From Atrichornis clamosus (taxonomy: Eukaryota; Chordata; Aves; Passeriformes; Menuridae), in contig WBMZ01008995.1 in NCBI GenBank assembly GCA_013400975.1, forward strand, positions 1 through 64,000: a DNA stretch of 64,000 nt, written 5' to 3'. The notes under the pieces are model-generated. The model did no database searches, was not told where the DNA came from, and saw only the letters and a list, made by a program, of their open reading frames with translations. Position 1 is the stretch's first letter; each line of letters opens with the position of its first letter. The translations under genes were made by a program, and so were the position numbers. Below, piece by piece: positions 38,401 to 53,400 of this stretch.

Positions 38401-41400
38401 AAGGTGTTCTTTAAGAGGAAACAGTCCAGTTCCTAAAAATTCACTGGATGAAAAGGCAAAAAAGCAAGTAATATCCAGAGAAGGGCCACATAGATGATCA
38501 GAGGGCTGGAGCACCTCTCCTACGAATACAGGGTGAGAGAGCTGGGGTTTTTCAGCCTGGAGAAGAGAAGGCTCCAGGGAGACCTTAGAGAACCTTCCAG
38601 TACCTGAAGAGCCTTTAAGAAAGGCGAGGACAAACTTTCTAGCAGGGTCCGTAGAGACAGAACAAGGGATAACGGTTTTAAACTAAAATAGGGTAGATTT
38701 AGACTAAATATAAGGAAACATTTTTGTCTTGATGAGGCACTGGAACAGGTTTCTCAGGGAGGTGGTGGATGCCCCATTCCTGGAAGCACTCAAAGCCAGG
38801 TTGGACAGAGGTCTGAGCAATCTGATTTAGCTGAACATGTCCCTCCCCATGGTAGGGGGGGCTGAACTAGATAATCTTTAAAGGTCCTTTTCAACCGAAA
38901 CTATTCTATGATTTTATGATCCTAAATCTTAAACCTGGTAGTTAGAGCAGTTAAGAGTTACTGGGACAGTGTAGCCCTGAGATCCTGTTGCTGTGCCAAG
39001 AACCATTCACACATTTGATGCAGAAGTCACTGAAACCAAGAACTGTTCCAGGACTTTTTTATCATGCCTTATTCCTTGAGATCACATGAATCCCAGAGGA
39101 TGGTGAGGCACAATCATTTGATGTATTGCATGCAGTCATTCATTCAGCTCCCAAGTACTGACCCTTTGCAGTCACGCAGTCCTACTGTCTCCCTGAGATG
39201 CCTGGATTGCTCCCTCGCAGCATACCTTCTCATGTTCAGGTTAAAGCAGGTCAGCTTGACAAAAGCAGCTTTCCTCAGCCACTGACTGTTGTCCTACTCT
39301 CGATATAGCATCAGATCTAATGCTTACTCTCTCCCTTCAGCTAAGAAGTATTTGATACTTATGTCACACGAGCTGATTTTTAACTTCCCTCCACTGATCA
39401 GCACTGCATGCGTCGCAAACATGAAGAAGAGATTCAGGCATCTGCTGAAACCACTAATTCAAAATAAAATTGTACCCCCACTCTTTTCCAGTGTCCCTTG
39501 ACCATAAGGACTAAGTTTTATTTGACATTTTGGTCTTAATTGTGATTTATTAGGTGTGGCATAGTTAGACGCTTTCTATCTCCATTAAATCTTAATGGCT
39601 ACATTTTGCCTTTTTCTACTGAAAGGGTTCATGGAAATAAATGCAGTTAATGGACTCTGCTATTAAGTACATGTTGCTTGGAGATATAATAATGATACTT
39701 CACAGTCTCTCCCACAATTTGCTAATGCAAATTTCACAATCACATTTAAAGTCATTTTTGCTAGTCAAACTATCAAGGTTTAGTTTCAAGGTGGGAATTG
39801 TACTTAAAATTATAATGTCATGAATATAATGGAAAATGATTATTTGTAACACTGTAACATTACTGATAAGGTACTAAGACTTTAAAATACAGATTGTTAG
39901 GTTTTACTATAACATTCAGGCCACAAAAAATTGGACTTGAGCCAATAAAAGCTTTTTCTAAAAATTATGTACTAAACAACTCCTTTTTTTTTTTTTTGCT
40001 AGAATGTCTTTTACTAGTTGAAGGCCAAATTTGAAGTGGGCTGTACACAGTAGTAGAACTTTAGTCTAAGCAAAAAATAGTTGCTGACTATATCTCCTTT
40101 TACATTTTTTCACTTAATAAATAACCATATGCAGGAACTCTAACTCAAGGTATACTTTAAACCCAAGCAGATTTTTTCTTATACATTTACGGAGTTCAAA
40201 ATAAAAGAAAGTCTAATCTGATGTTCATTTTACAAGTTACTTAATCTCTGGGTTTTATCCTGTATAACTTTTGCACAGTTAAACGTTATCATTCAAAAAG
40301 GCATGTGGTCTTCACCTAATGGAGAATCAACAGCTTTACAGAATAATTGTTCCCCTTGCTAACTGCTTTCACTGCTGAAAAGCCAGTTTATTTTCTCATT
40401 TCCATCCACTTTCTCCTCTACCAGCCTTACACACCAAATTCAGTCAGATGAATTTTAGATTTTGAAAATGGAATTGATTTGAGTCTATCTCCTCTCCTTC
40501 AAATAAAGCAGGAAAAAAAAAGAACAGAAAACTAACAAAAACAAGACTAGGAAATCTTAACAGTAAAAACGGAGATAGCATTCTACCAGAAATTCCAAGT
40601 GTTCATATTTAAAAGCCCACATTATATCATTTGGACGAGTTTAGTACCTACTGTAACAAATTATTAACTAAGGGTCCCCTGAAATGTGGGAAAACAAAAT
40701 AAAACAGTATAGGCATTATCAATCTTTAAGTCCTTTATGAACTCCAAGTAACAAAAGTACCAGCAACTCAAGCAAGCACTAGAGTTGCATTTTCAAAAGC
40801 ACTGAAATTTGAATTTCACTCTCTTGAAACGTGAATAATGTCTATGTATTAATGCTATAATGAAAATATCACCTAAATAAATATTAGAGTTCCCATTTTG
40901 CAGATACAGAGATGAACTGGAACACTTGCACAGGTTTACAAACAGAATCTGCCTTAGCCAACAGGACAAAATGAAGTTTCTTGATCTCATATGCTGCTCA
41001 TCCCATTAGACAACACACCCTTCTCAGTAAATGAGATCATTAAGATTCATGCTCTAGGCAGATTAATGGCAGATCTACTCTGTATTTGCTACAGTTACCA
41101 AAGAATAATAGAGTTAAATGGATATTCCCTATTAGGAGAGCAAAGCACAGGTTGAAATGACTTAAGTAGACATAAGCCCTAATGAATTAGTAGTTCAGTA
41201 TTTTCGAAGTTTTGATGTAACTGTGAATTTTTTTCCTACTCAAAAAAAACCCCAAACCGAAAACTATGTGAAATCAATAATGTTTTCATTATGGTCATTT
41301 TGGGATCAGCAGAGGAGCATCACAAAACTGAATAGAACTTAGTTTGTTTTATAAAAAGTCTTCCACACATCCTATGAGGAGATACTTCATTCTTCCAGCA

Positions 41401-44400
41401 ATGCTCTACTTTTCTAAGCAATGCATAGATGACTAAGGGACTTGTACAATTCAAACCTGGGATTTAATAGTTTTTTATTAATTATAAATCATATTTTTCT
41501 TTAGCAAATTTAGCCAGGATCTGAGCTTTTGTTGAGCATCCTGCTTGCAGAGGTCCCCATTACACGGTACATTTTCTTTTGCTCTGCTTTACTTTTCTGT
41601 CTCTGGCAATCGTTATCATGTAGGTCCCTGGCACAGCCACAGGCCATAAATTCAACATCTAAACAAATACTGAATAAAAACAACAAATCTTTAATGAACA
41701 AAAATACAAGAAAAATTACCCCTTTTTCCCTTACCATGTTGAATACAGCCATGGTTAATATTATAGCAGTGGTTGTCAATGTAAGAGTGATCCTTGGCCA
41801 AGGACGGTTTGCAATTATTCCAGATGATTTCAGGATCCACAGTAATGAAGCTGATGCTTTCTTGCTACATTGCTAAGTGCAAACAGTTTAGAAAAGATAA
41901 AAAAACTCCTTTAGTATATTTAATTATTATGAACAAGGGTAGAATTAAGGTGGCTTAGACTGAGGGCAGCATTAATCTTAAGACATTGAACAGATGTATT
42001 TAAATATTATAGTCTCACAAGACTTACAGATCATGCCTATACATGAAAATAAAGTAAAATTTATTGAAAATATCTGCCATAATATCACTTCCATTAAATA
42101 ATTATAATTTGCAAGTACCTTATGAAACATTCAACATATATTATTAGTAATAGCAAATACAGAGTTGACAGCAGTGTCATTACCTTTAACATCAGCAAAA
42201 TCCATGAAAATGAACTGGCCTGCCTTGACTGAATTGAAAGAGTCATGTTTAGTAGCCTCTGGAAACTTCAAAATGCAAATAATGACTCTGCAAAGTCTTT
42301 GACAGAATAAGAGCTGTATACATAGATATATCCCTGTCAGTCCACAAAATAGAACAGTTTCTGGGGTTTTCTTTCATTTGTTTGGAGTCTTGTTTGAGAA
42401 TTAATTCTAAATGAAAAATAACTCAGCAAAGCAAACCAACATTCCCTAAAACTGTCTAGAAGGCAAATAAGCATTTCATATAAAACTGGACTTAAAATTT
42501 AACACAAAGAGTATTTAGTGAATAGAAAAATTTTCTTACATAGTAACAAAAATTAACAATAAAAAACTCTGACTCATCTAATGTGCTTCTAAGAACAGAT
42601 TGAAAAGCCTCCATTCATACATGCGTAGTGCCTAGAGGCATGAGAGGCTCACACAGAATAAACAACAATTTGTGACACATCCAATAAACATTAATTTTCC
42701 CAAAACTTTAGCAATGAGAAGATAAGGTTGCCCAGAAGCATCTAGTGCCCTTTCCAAATGTCAAATTCAGTTATATGGAAACCTCTGTAAAAAAGGCAAA
42801 GAAAAGTTAAGAAACATGACAGCCCCACAAAAGTAATTGTTTTTTTCAACTTGTTTTCTCTATTTACCTAATATTATCAGAGATGGCTTTGCATGCTGTT
42901 TTCATCCCAGCCACAGCAACCAGCAGAGATACAAGCACAGGGAGTCTCAGAAATGAGAACTCAAGTATGAAAAACTACCAAACCTAGGCCTTAATTTTAC
43001 AGCAGGTTTGTTCAGGTTCCATAGCTATGGCACATCATGCTAAATTGCACCACTACCCAACACACGTGATGCATTTTGTATGTAGGTCTTTGTCATACCG
43101 CATGGAAGTATTTGGCTCCTAATTATACACTATTTGGACAAGTCCACTATATATACAGAACTTTTTTCACATAGTTTCCTTTTATGACAGGGAGTTTTGC
43201 ATACTGGATTGGACAGATTCTGAGTTCGGTTTCAGGAAGATCAAAACAGTCATTGAAATCTCAAGGATGGACAAAGAAAAGGGAAAAAACAGGAAGCTTT
43301 TATATATACAATACTCCTCCCCCGCATTAAAAAAACCACCCAAATTCATAAACTCAAAGAACTTGCATTTTTGAACAAAAAATTCCTGCTCAAAAGCCTG
43401 TTTGAACTTCCAAACTTTGTTCTTCACCCCTAAGTATACAGCAAATTTCAAGGTAATTTGAATCTACATGTAGATTTTAGAAAAGTTTTGTCATCTCTTC
43501 CTCTTTAATATAGGAAAAAGCACAAAGCATTGATTGCTGCTGTTGCTACAGGAGGCAAGTGTTCCGATGGATGTAGGGAATGGATCTGTGTGAAAATGAA
43601 TCATTCAGTTATCTGTCTAGTCTGCCTAAAACCCAGTGAGTCAGGGAGCATGGATTTCTGGCAAATTAAAACAGTCATGAAATCGTGCCTTAATTACTCT
43701 TTGCCTTTATTATAGGTCACCTGGAGCTTTACTACAACTTAACCTACATTGTTCTGTGATTTTCTTGGAAATTTAGAAGTAGCTGGAATAGTTTAAGTTG
43801 CACTAGGGACAAAACTGGGCTAGTACACTGAGAAAGTACAAGGAATATAAAATGGTTAAGAATTTATATAGATAAAGCTGTACACTGTGTTCTTTCTGAA
43901 TTACAATACAGGGAGCTATACTGTTCAAGGAAAGTCTTTAGGATTAGAAATTCCAAGAAAATAAGCTAATGATGAAAATAAATTATCTGGTCTAAACGAG
44001 ATCCTAAACCATATTTATTATGAATTTGACAGGTTTTAGGTTATCTGATGAGATGTTAATCAAATTAAACACAAAGATCTGGTGATGATCAAAAGGACAG
44101 CGACAGAGGGTGGAACAAAATAACCTCATCAATGAAGAACAGAAGCCCCTGAATTTGCTGCTCCTAAGACTACTGAAGAAGAATGTTGCAGTTGTGGTTT
44201 CTGATGAGAAACCTGCCAAGAACCATGAAAGATAAAAACTTCCTTTCCAGGATGCCTTGCAGACTAAGGCTGATTCCTGCCTAAAAGGATAGCAGGCTGG
44301 CACAGGGCAGTTAATTTTGCAAGTGAGAAGAAAGAAACTTGGGATTGTGTAGAACACTGTGGTATATCTTAAGGGCATTGTGGGTATGTGGAAAACTTAC

Positions 44401-47400
44401 ATGATGGCGAAGGGATGAGGCACAGGGGAGGAAAGGAAGGGATAAATGTGGATCAGGCTGAGATTACTTAGCACTGTCCATGCTGAGAACAGCATGAATT
44501 GCTAAGAACTGCCTTTGTTTCTCAAGTACCTGGAAAGCAGGTACACACTTAAATAACTTCTGTACCAAAATTCCTTGCAGTAATTCCAAATTTTCTTTGT
44601 TTATAAGATTTTTGATCAATATCACCTGACCTTGCTAATTTATTTAAGCAAGCAGGAACTAATTGGACTGATTTTCTACATCTCTTTAAAAAGCTGTTTT
44701 TCTGCTACTATTAAAAAAAAAAAGGGCAATTTTAACACTGAGAAAAATCTTGAGAACAACATAAATTTCAGGAAAATATCATTCAGCCAATATGATTAAT
44801 CAATAAAGGGATTCTGTTCTTCCCATTGCTATTGCTAAAATTATAGACATTGGTGGCTCTGACCTGAAGAAAAATGTGAGTGATGTTAAGAGACTTCAAA
44901 AATGAAGTTGTAGATAGTTATTTCCACTTGTCAAACAGAAGCATACCAGAGCTCAGTGATGTATTTCTTACCAGCCAGTTTAATGCACAGCTCTGAGGGG
45001 AAAGATCACCACTATATATTTGGTACATCTGTCCTGCCCACCTTGTTTGTTAAGCCAGTGAGGGTTCTGGAAGGAAAACTTGTGACAAAACACTAAAAAT
45101 TTTTGAGCCATTGAGTAGATATTCCTTTGGAAACATGAAAGAATACACTGTTGAGCAATAATTCTCTATGTGAATTAACAGATTTGCTGAACTCCATTTC
45201 ACTTTTGAGCAGTACAAATCCAGTCCAAACGTAGTACAACTGCAGCTGTTCAGTACTGCTGAAAATTTGGGAAATCCCTGGAAGCTGAACTGGTGTGGTA
45301 GGGTAATCATTAAATTCAGACTCTTAAAAATAGCATAATGCAGGTTTATTGTGCTGATTCAGTAGCTTACGTCATACATTTTTTGTTGCAATGTTATGTC
45401 TCCTGTGCAATTTTCTGAATAAAATGGAGAATGAGATTAAAGGAAGAAAGTAATCATTTCTTGAAAACTTGCAAGTAGAATAAGACATTAGATCTCAGTA
45501 GCATTAGAGAGTAGCACAGGGTTTATTCCAAGTGGAACTGGTTCAGAGTTTATCATTTACCAACTAGAAAGAATAGGTATTTGTAGTATGAGAGGTGACT
45601 AATGTATTACCTTTTCATCTGAACATGTTAAATCTGATATGACAGCACAGCATGATAATGAGTAATAACTTATTTTGAATATTCAGGACATTACAATGTA
45701 TCCTGTGTTGCCTTTCCACACAAAAAAACCTAATTCAGCATTTAATAAAATGAATGCTGTCTTTCTGAGTGGGATCAAGGAACTGGTGCGAGAATTAATT
45801 GTGACAGCGATGTTATAGATGAAAGACAGTGTTGCAAGAGCTGTCACACTTCTCCTTCACATGCTAGCTGAGGTTGGAACATCTTCACTGAAAACCTCTT
45901 ATTTACAGAAAGCCAGTGAATCACATTTTCTATAGTTCTATTGTTGTGCTTCTCATTTTGCATTCAAATACAACTCGGTATTTTACCAATACTGATCTTA
46001 CGAAGAATGAAATCAAGGGAAACAAAATTCAGGGGTTTTTTACATGCTTGTTTTCACTCAGACTTGAAGAAGACACCAACGCTCAAACCCAAAGAACTGG
46101 CTGACAGTGACTATGCTGACCTAAGCTTGGAAAAGGGGGATATTGCTATATATGCACAAGCTTTTACTTTACATACTTCTTAATGGTCCTAGTGTTGACA
46201 AAAAGGACCAAAGTACTTCTAAAATGAGTACTGTAACATCAGTTTTTAATTCCATGATGGTACCTGTAAATCTAAGCCAGACATTTTGAATCATACAAAA
46301 TGCATCCAAGTGAAAAGTCTACTCAACCTGTATTTCATGCAACTGGCTGGACAAAATCTAGAATTCTGAATAAAGACATAACAGCAAATACTAAAGTCAG
46401 TACCACATTTTTAATTTCACCATAGTTCGCAGTGTTTATTATCCTTCACAATGGATCATGTTAAAATGGACACGTGGTTCACTTCAACTGTGTCATTCAG
46501 AGGAAAGAACATGTCAGTGAGCTGCATAAATATGCCTTTAGGCAGTCAGAGTTCAGTCCTGGCACTTCCTGTGCTGCTTTCCTCATTCAAGAAAATGTAC
46601 AGTCACTGTGTTATATGCTATTTAAGTTGAGATGTTCTCAGTCGCTTTGAAGGAAGTTTTTATTTTCTCTCAGAAAACACTTAAAGAGCCACTGGTTTTG
46701 AGAAGAATCAAACCTGAACGACATTTTAAGGACAATGATCGGGGCATGAACTCGAGGAAGGAGTTCCGAATGCTACATTCTACAGTGACCGAGTCTTGAT
46801 CTCCAAGTGAGATGCTACGTATCCAAAAACTATCTCACACAACAGGAGCCCTCATCTGTGACCATATTCCAGCACTAATACATCAAGGATATCAACTCCC
46901 AGGTAATACATGTAAAAAAATCTTGAAAACAATCTGGATGCTCTCTGCTTTCATCCTGCTCTTTTACTTGACTGTAGGAAAGATTATTTACATACTAGAC
47001 TGTTGGTATTAGGAAGCACAGCTGGATATCTCTTTATTTGAAAGTAACTTACAGTCTCATCATGGGCAAAGACACTAAAAGGCAGCAGTGATGAATTTAA
47101 AAAAAGATTAGAAGAGAATTTATTGGCATAACAGACCTGAAGAATTTGTGGGTTTCACCAGGTTAGGCAAGTTCTTCAGCCGGTTTCAATCATGTAACTA
47201 TTGTCATAAATATCTAATTCAAAAAGTTAGGTTAGAAGAAGGATTTTTCTTACTGAAATCAGTACATTTATAACAATTCCTGAAGTCTGAACATAGTACT
47301 TAACCTAGTGGTGATGGATTTGCTGTTGTAATGTCTGTGGTAGACTCATCAGATGACTTTTACGATTGATGAACCTCTTTCATGGATGCTGCTGTAGGTG

Positions 47401-50400
47401 CCAAAGTGCCTCTATAGGTGTTCCCTGCCTTTCCCCATCCCTGTTTTAATCTTAATTTACAAGCTAAACCTTACTATTGAAGAAACTAAATTGCCTCGAT
47501 CTTTGATCTATATCTGTATTAAGAGACACTCACATCAAAGGTAAAATTCCAGATTGAAAATAATTTCTCAGTAGTGCTGGTGCTGATATTCCTCTCCTTG
47601 CAGAGCTTTTAAATAACTTAACTGTATGCAGCCTTTCTGACTGCTAAGTACCAATGCCAATTGCTTTAGAGTAAAATACAAATCCCTGCAAAGAAAAGGT
47701 AAAGATTGTGTATCGCTCTTTATAGAGTGGTGTGGTGTAAATTACATGCTCTCTTCCAGCAGGGACAGGGCTGCTCCTGTACTGGCTGCCCTTTGTCAGA
47801 TGCTTTGGTAAGTTCAAATCAGAAAATTTTTCTGAATTGTGAAGCCAGTTATTTTGTGCTATTTGTTTTGTGGGTATTGTGTTCTGCTAAATCCGTGATT
47901 CAACTGGGTATTTAAGAGACACTATAAACATGTTCAGATGAGATGATATTACTTCTATCTTTTCTGTTAGCTTAAGTAGTTAAATAGGCTTGCAAGTTAT
48001 AAACATATGCAACAAAAAACCATTTCATATTAATGGAAAGTACCTGGCACAAAGAGTATGTCATATCAATTAAGTGCACATATGTCCCAAGTAATGAAAA
48101 GATATTTTTGAGACAGTACTTGAATCAATGCATAAGGAACATCTGCTTGAGACTAACACTTCTTTGGCCAGCTACCTCAGCTACACCAAAGATCTTTCCT
48201 TTACATGATTAGTGTGAGGTTTTTTGTACTGAATGCATTACATTTTCCAATGTATCATTTAGGTACCAGATGTCTGCTTCCTTGTATCCACAGCAGGAGG
48301 TAAAACACATCTAACAGTTCCAGGTCTGAGGCATTTCACATGCATTCTATGAACTTGTTCATATTTCAAGAAGGTAAAGAGAAAACACACGGAAAATACA
48401 GGAGCTAAAGGACAATCACTGTCCTCTATCTGCACATAATTTGGGAAGGAAACCTCTCAAGGAAAATTCAAAGAAAATATTCAAAATTAATTTTTAAAAG
48501 CGCCTATATTTAAAATAGGAAAATATAAGACAAAAAGGATCTTTATGACCAAAATTACTCATAAGATTTAACTCTGAATACTGTGATTATAAAAAAAACC
48601 CCACAAAAAACTATAAAAAAATGCACAGGCACAAAGAGGTAATTAGAACATAAAAGATATAAATCTCTTTCAAGGTTCAGGATACATGCCATTTTAGGTA
48701 GGATTGAGGAAGGTTTAACGTCTATGCACAAAGGACTGTTTCTATGAGAACTGTCAGCTCTCCCTGCCCTTGGCCTCTTTGTCTAAGACCAGCAGGGATG
48801 ACAGGCCACAAAGACAGGCTCTGGAAGTCTGTAACTTATTTGTGCTACTACTGTGCTGCATCGCTTAATGGAAGAATTCCTATTCTTCTCTAATGGCTGA
48901 TATTATCACTCCATACCAGACAGAACTGGACCATGCTGCTGTGCTGCTGAACAGTAGAATCAATTAATAAACCCAGAGTGAAAGAGTGAGCATAAATCTC
49001 TTCTTACAATACTGTAATTAAATTCCATAAGAGCTAGTAATTTTAGCATTACAGTCTGGATGGGTATTTTTCTTTTGCCAATGAAATGGAAATCATACAG
49101 AGAAACTTGTTCAGTGCTGGTTTTTGTGTGACTTACTCTGTGGTGGCGACAGCCATTTATAATAGGTAGAGACTGAGAGGGCGAAGTGTCAAAAGCACTT
49201 ACACAAGCACATAACACAGTGACAGCCAGGTGTCCTAATTTGAACTTAGATTTTGCTCTGTCTTTACTGGCACTTCAGGTCCCACTCTATAAATCTTGTA
49301 ACAGTCCTGTAAATATTTGACTACTACTGCAAGTTTATGTACCAGGTGCTGGTGCTCAGGTTGCTGGTGAGGCCTGGCCCTGGCTGACCACTTTGGGGAA
49401 CACCAGGGCAAGAAAGGGCCAAAAATGTTGGGCAGAGAGAGGAGGATGGAACAAAAAGAGAGGAACAGCAGAGGGAACACCAAGTCTGGAGTAGCAGGCA
49501 CTCCATGCTGGGGCAGGTGACCACACTACAGCCCGTGGAGGACACATGCTGGAGCAGGTGATGTTCCTGAAGGAACTGCACCTTTGGAGACCCTGCAGTG
49601 GAACAGGATGAAATTGTGAAGAGAAGGAGCAGCAGAGAGAAATGTCTATGTACCAGCCACTCTTGAACCCCATTTGTGCTACCTGAGGGGAGGTCGAGGA
49701 GTCTGGAGCAGAGGACTGAAGCTGAATTTGGGACAAGAGGTGTAATGGTGTGGCTTTAATGTTTGGGTTTGTTTCTTACTACCCAAATCTATTTTAATTG
49801 GCAATAAATTAAATTAATTTCCCCCAAGTTGAGTCTGCTTTTTCTATGACAGTAATTGGTCAGTGATCTCCCTGCCTCATCTCAAGTCATGAGCTTTCTC
49901 ATCCTATTTTTCTCCCACATCATTCTGAGTGAGGCAAAGTGAGTTAGCAGCTGGGTGTCTGGCCCATAGCCAAGGCTAACCCACCACAGTTCATCTCTCA
50001 GGGTCAGACAGGCCCCAAAAATTCTCAATTTTTTTGGGTGCATTATTAGAAGAGATATTTAGTGATTTTAAACTCTGTAGTTGTGTGCAGGTACAACTAC
50101 CCACAAGTAAATCCATGTTTACTACATGCCTTGTATAAGGGAATACAAAATGTGCCTCTTCAGAAAAAGAGGTGTGAAAAAAAACCCAATTGGCAAAAAA
50201 ATCCCCAACAAACCCAAACCAAATCCTCCTTAGGATGATAAAGCCTGATTTCTGTCAACACTGACACTGTTGTGTGAAAACTCAGATATTGATACTAGTT
50301 TCTTCTACAAAGAAAACATTTTGAGTTACGGATCAGATAGTGCAACGAATATGCTACCGAAATATAACATAGGGTGTCACTGTGGTTAAAACTGCAAAAC

Positions 50401-53400
50401 AATACTTGGATTTTGACACAAATGAAGAAATCTTATGGAGGCGACAAGGGCAAGAAGCCTACTGCCTCTTTTGTTAGTTGCCTCTCACCCATCACCTTAA
50501 GAACTACATCCATGCTCGTGAAGGAAGGACAACACTGCACAACTATGGTCATAACTCTGAAAGGCTTCTTAGCAGCATGGCTTCTGTATTAGAGCAGTTG
50601 AACTCACAAAGACATGGACATAAATAACTCCCCTTCAAGTTATTTAGGTTAGAACATGACAACTGGCAAGTCAACAGAAATGCAACAATAGGTCTCCACT
50701 TCTGGGAACTACTTCCAGTATTCATACGACACGAGGAAAAAGGCATTGAAACTAGGTGTTAGATAGTCTTCAAGTGGCACAACTTCACAAGTCTGACTTG
50801 GGGTATTTGCTTAGACATCCTTTTAAATGCAGAAAAACATGTTTATATTCCTCTTAAGTATCACTGCAAATAAAAACCCCAGGACAGTGTCTGTCCTAGC
50901 ATACCTATCTTGATACCATGTCATTAGTACCTCTTTTTCCTACATGAGAAGGCTGGCTTTTCTTTGAAGATTTTTTTTTTTTAATTTGTTTATTCAAGAG
51001 AAGTACTCTAACTTCATCATTTTACTCTCAATTTACTGTCAGTAACAAACAGCAGTTACGTATGACATTACATGAGAACTAATTTTTGCTGTTAAGTAAT
51101 AGCAATACCTCTAAGACCTCACTCTAATGATTAAAAAGATTTCTAAATATCATTGCATTATATTTAACATTAATTTCTGAGTAGTGGTAGCATCCTGTAT
51201 TTATTGGAAGGACAACTGAAATTTACTTTAAATATATTTTCCTAAAAACATGTCCTGGTTCATTACAAGCCCCCTAAGAGAAGAGGGAGAAATGATAAAA
51301 TCCTGTTTCCTCTGTTTCTTTCTGAAACTATATTTTCTTACTGTTTTACTGCATACTGAAGTAATTGCCTTTCCCATCTGCTTTTTTGTAAAATATCTTT
51401 CAGTTTTCTCTATGGGAGCTTGTGCAAAGACAGAGAAGGAGAAGTGGAGATTAAGTGACAAGTATACAGATAGTTTTTTTCCAGATTACAAGCCACATGC
51501 CACATTCAGATTGCATTCACTTTCTTACAAACACAGACACTCCTTATTATAGATGGAGTTATATGTTGGATCTATTTGAGAATAACTGATAGGAGGCCAA
51601 TACTACTTGTAAATTACATTGTGAAATGCTGAGATTTGCCCAAATCTTGAATTAAATTAAATTCTCAAATTCAGCATAATATTGCATCGACCACTCAGTG
51701 GCCAAAGTTAAAATTTACTATAACATTTCTATATTTCAAACTGAAATGTTATGGTGAAATATTCTTTAAACTCAGAAAATGGTCTTACACAATACTTAAC
51801 CAAATACACAGTCCCCTAAATTAAAGTACTTATGAGTCACCTCCTGTAAGCACAATAGCAAAAAATTTTGAAAAGGCAATCTATCAAACAATAATGAAAA
51901 CCTCTCAGATGATCCAGCTTCATATGAGAAACAGAATATTAGTGTAGATACGCACAACCACTGCATTGGCATTTTCTGCTTTTTAGATAAATGAGGACAT
52001 TTTACAGAAAAATAACATGGACAAAACAATGTCTGCAGAAGCCTGAGTGTGCAAACCTTTTTCCTTTAACTGGTACTCTGCAAGGGCAGAGTGACTTGGC
52101 AAAATCAGAACATGTTATTTAAAAGAAACCATCAACTAATGGATTAGATTTCCTTGAATACTTACCAAGAGCTGTCCAGCAAAACAGATAAACAAAATGA
52201 AGGAAAGCAAGAGAAATGCAGCCCCAAATGAAATTCCAAGAATAGATGTTCTAGAAGAAAAGGAAAACAGGTATTTATTTCTCTGTTGCACATTTGTAGC
52301 ATGACCTTTCTTTGTCTATAATACTGATGATCTGTAAAATTACTGTGTGTAAGTTGCAACTTCCAAGCATCAACACCATGGAAAAACAATTTCAATCCAT
52401 ACCAGAAGGACAGGCATTTACCCTGCCATTTTCTCAATTCAGGAATGCTTGAGTTGGTATTACTTCTGACTTTGTGAACCATCAGATTAATTATTAGCAT
52501 GAGAAGTTAATAATTTCCACACATATAATTTAAATGACAGAGTACATTAATGGCAGCAACGTTTTGTTTTGACTTTAGGAAGCCTGTCTTAAAGAAGATC
52601 CTTATTGCTTTACTTTTATGTTGCTGCTTTTATAAAAATTTGAAAGTCTAATAGATAACACAAACTAAACTTGTTGGTAGTGCACATGTACCCCTAAAAG
52701 GCAGAAAACAGCAGTGTCAGTGTCAGTGATGCCCAATTTTCAATGTCTCACAGCAGAACCTGTGATATCTGTGATGCTGATCATCCTTACTCGGTGTTCT
52801 AGCTCACCCTTTTCTTGTGTGTTATAAATAGGAAAGTCTAGCCAAAGTAGCATCTTTGGATACTCAGTAAACAGGAATACAGTAACAATCTGTGCATTCA
52901 TTCATTCATTCCACAACTGTGGAAATCTCTCTATATGAATACCACAGTAGAGCATAATTGCTCCATCAGGCACCATATGAGAGCTTCTTAGCACAGCTGC
53001 CTAGGGAAAGATGCAGTGGAACCTAATTATGTTTAATGAATGCCAAGAGAAGACCGGAAGCTCTGGATAAACTGCATTGTTTAAGCAAGGAAACTAGATG
53101 CAGTCATGAAGTCCCTCACCTCAGTACCTGCTTTCAGTTTTAACCCCAAATTTGACACTTTTACAGAACTAAAAATATCTCTCAATTCCTTTGAGCATCA
53201 TCGAATATCTTATTTTAGCAAACATATGCCAGAAATACTGGCATGACATTTTAGAAATAAGTTTTATATCCCTTGCTTTTCCATAAAAGTATAATACATG
53301 TTACATTTTAAGTTAGTGCCTCCATAAAATGTATTAAAATACATTATTAATTAAAGTGTACATCTCTGCTCTTTAGAGGTGGCATATGAATTTAAATGTA

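Larger units (their letters stand above)
33424..41734 (-). other. ADCY2 intron rich in CR1 copies (8311 bases)
   Basis: GTAAGG donor and TTCTAG acceptor. At least four CR1 pieces in both orientations lie between 34401 and 38925, with an assembly N at 34738. The segment 36910-37120 is very AT-rich with many TATA runs. 38926-41734 shows nothing recognised. Confidence 0.85.

Noticed and set aside
42184..42250. Minus-strand exon-like segment between two ADCY2 exons
   Set aside because: The exons at 52166 and 41735 already join in phase with continuous sequence (AGQLL then QCSKK), leaving no room for an extra coding exon, and the segment matches nothing known.
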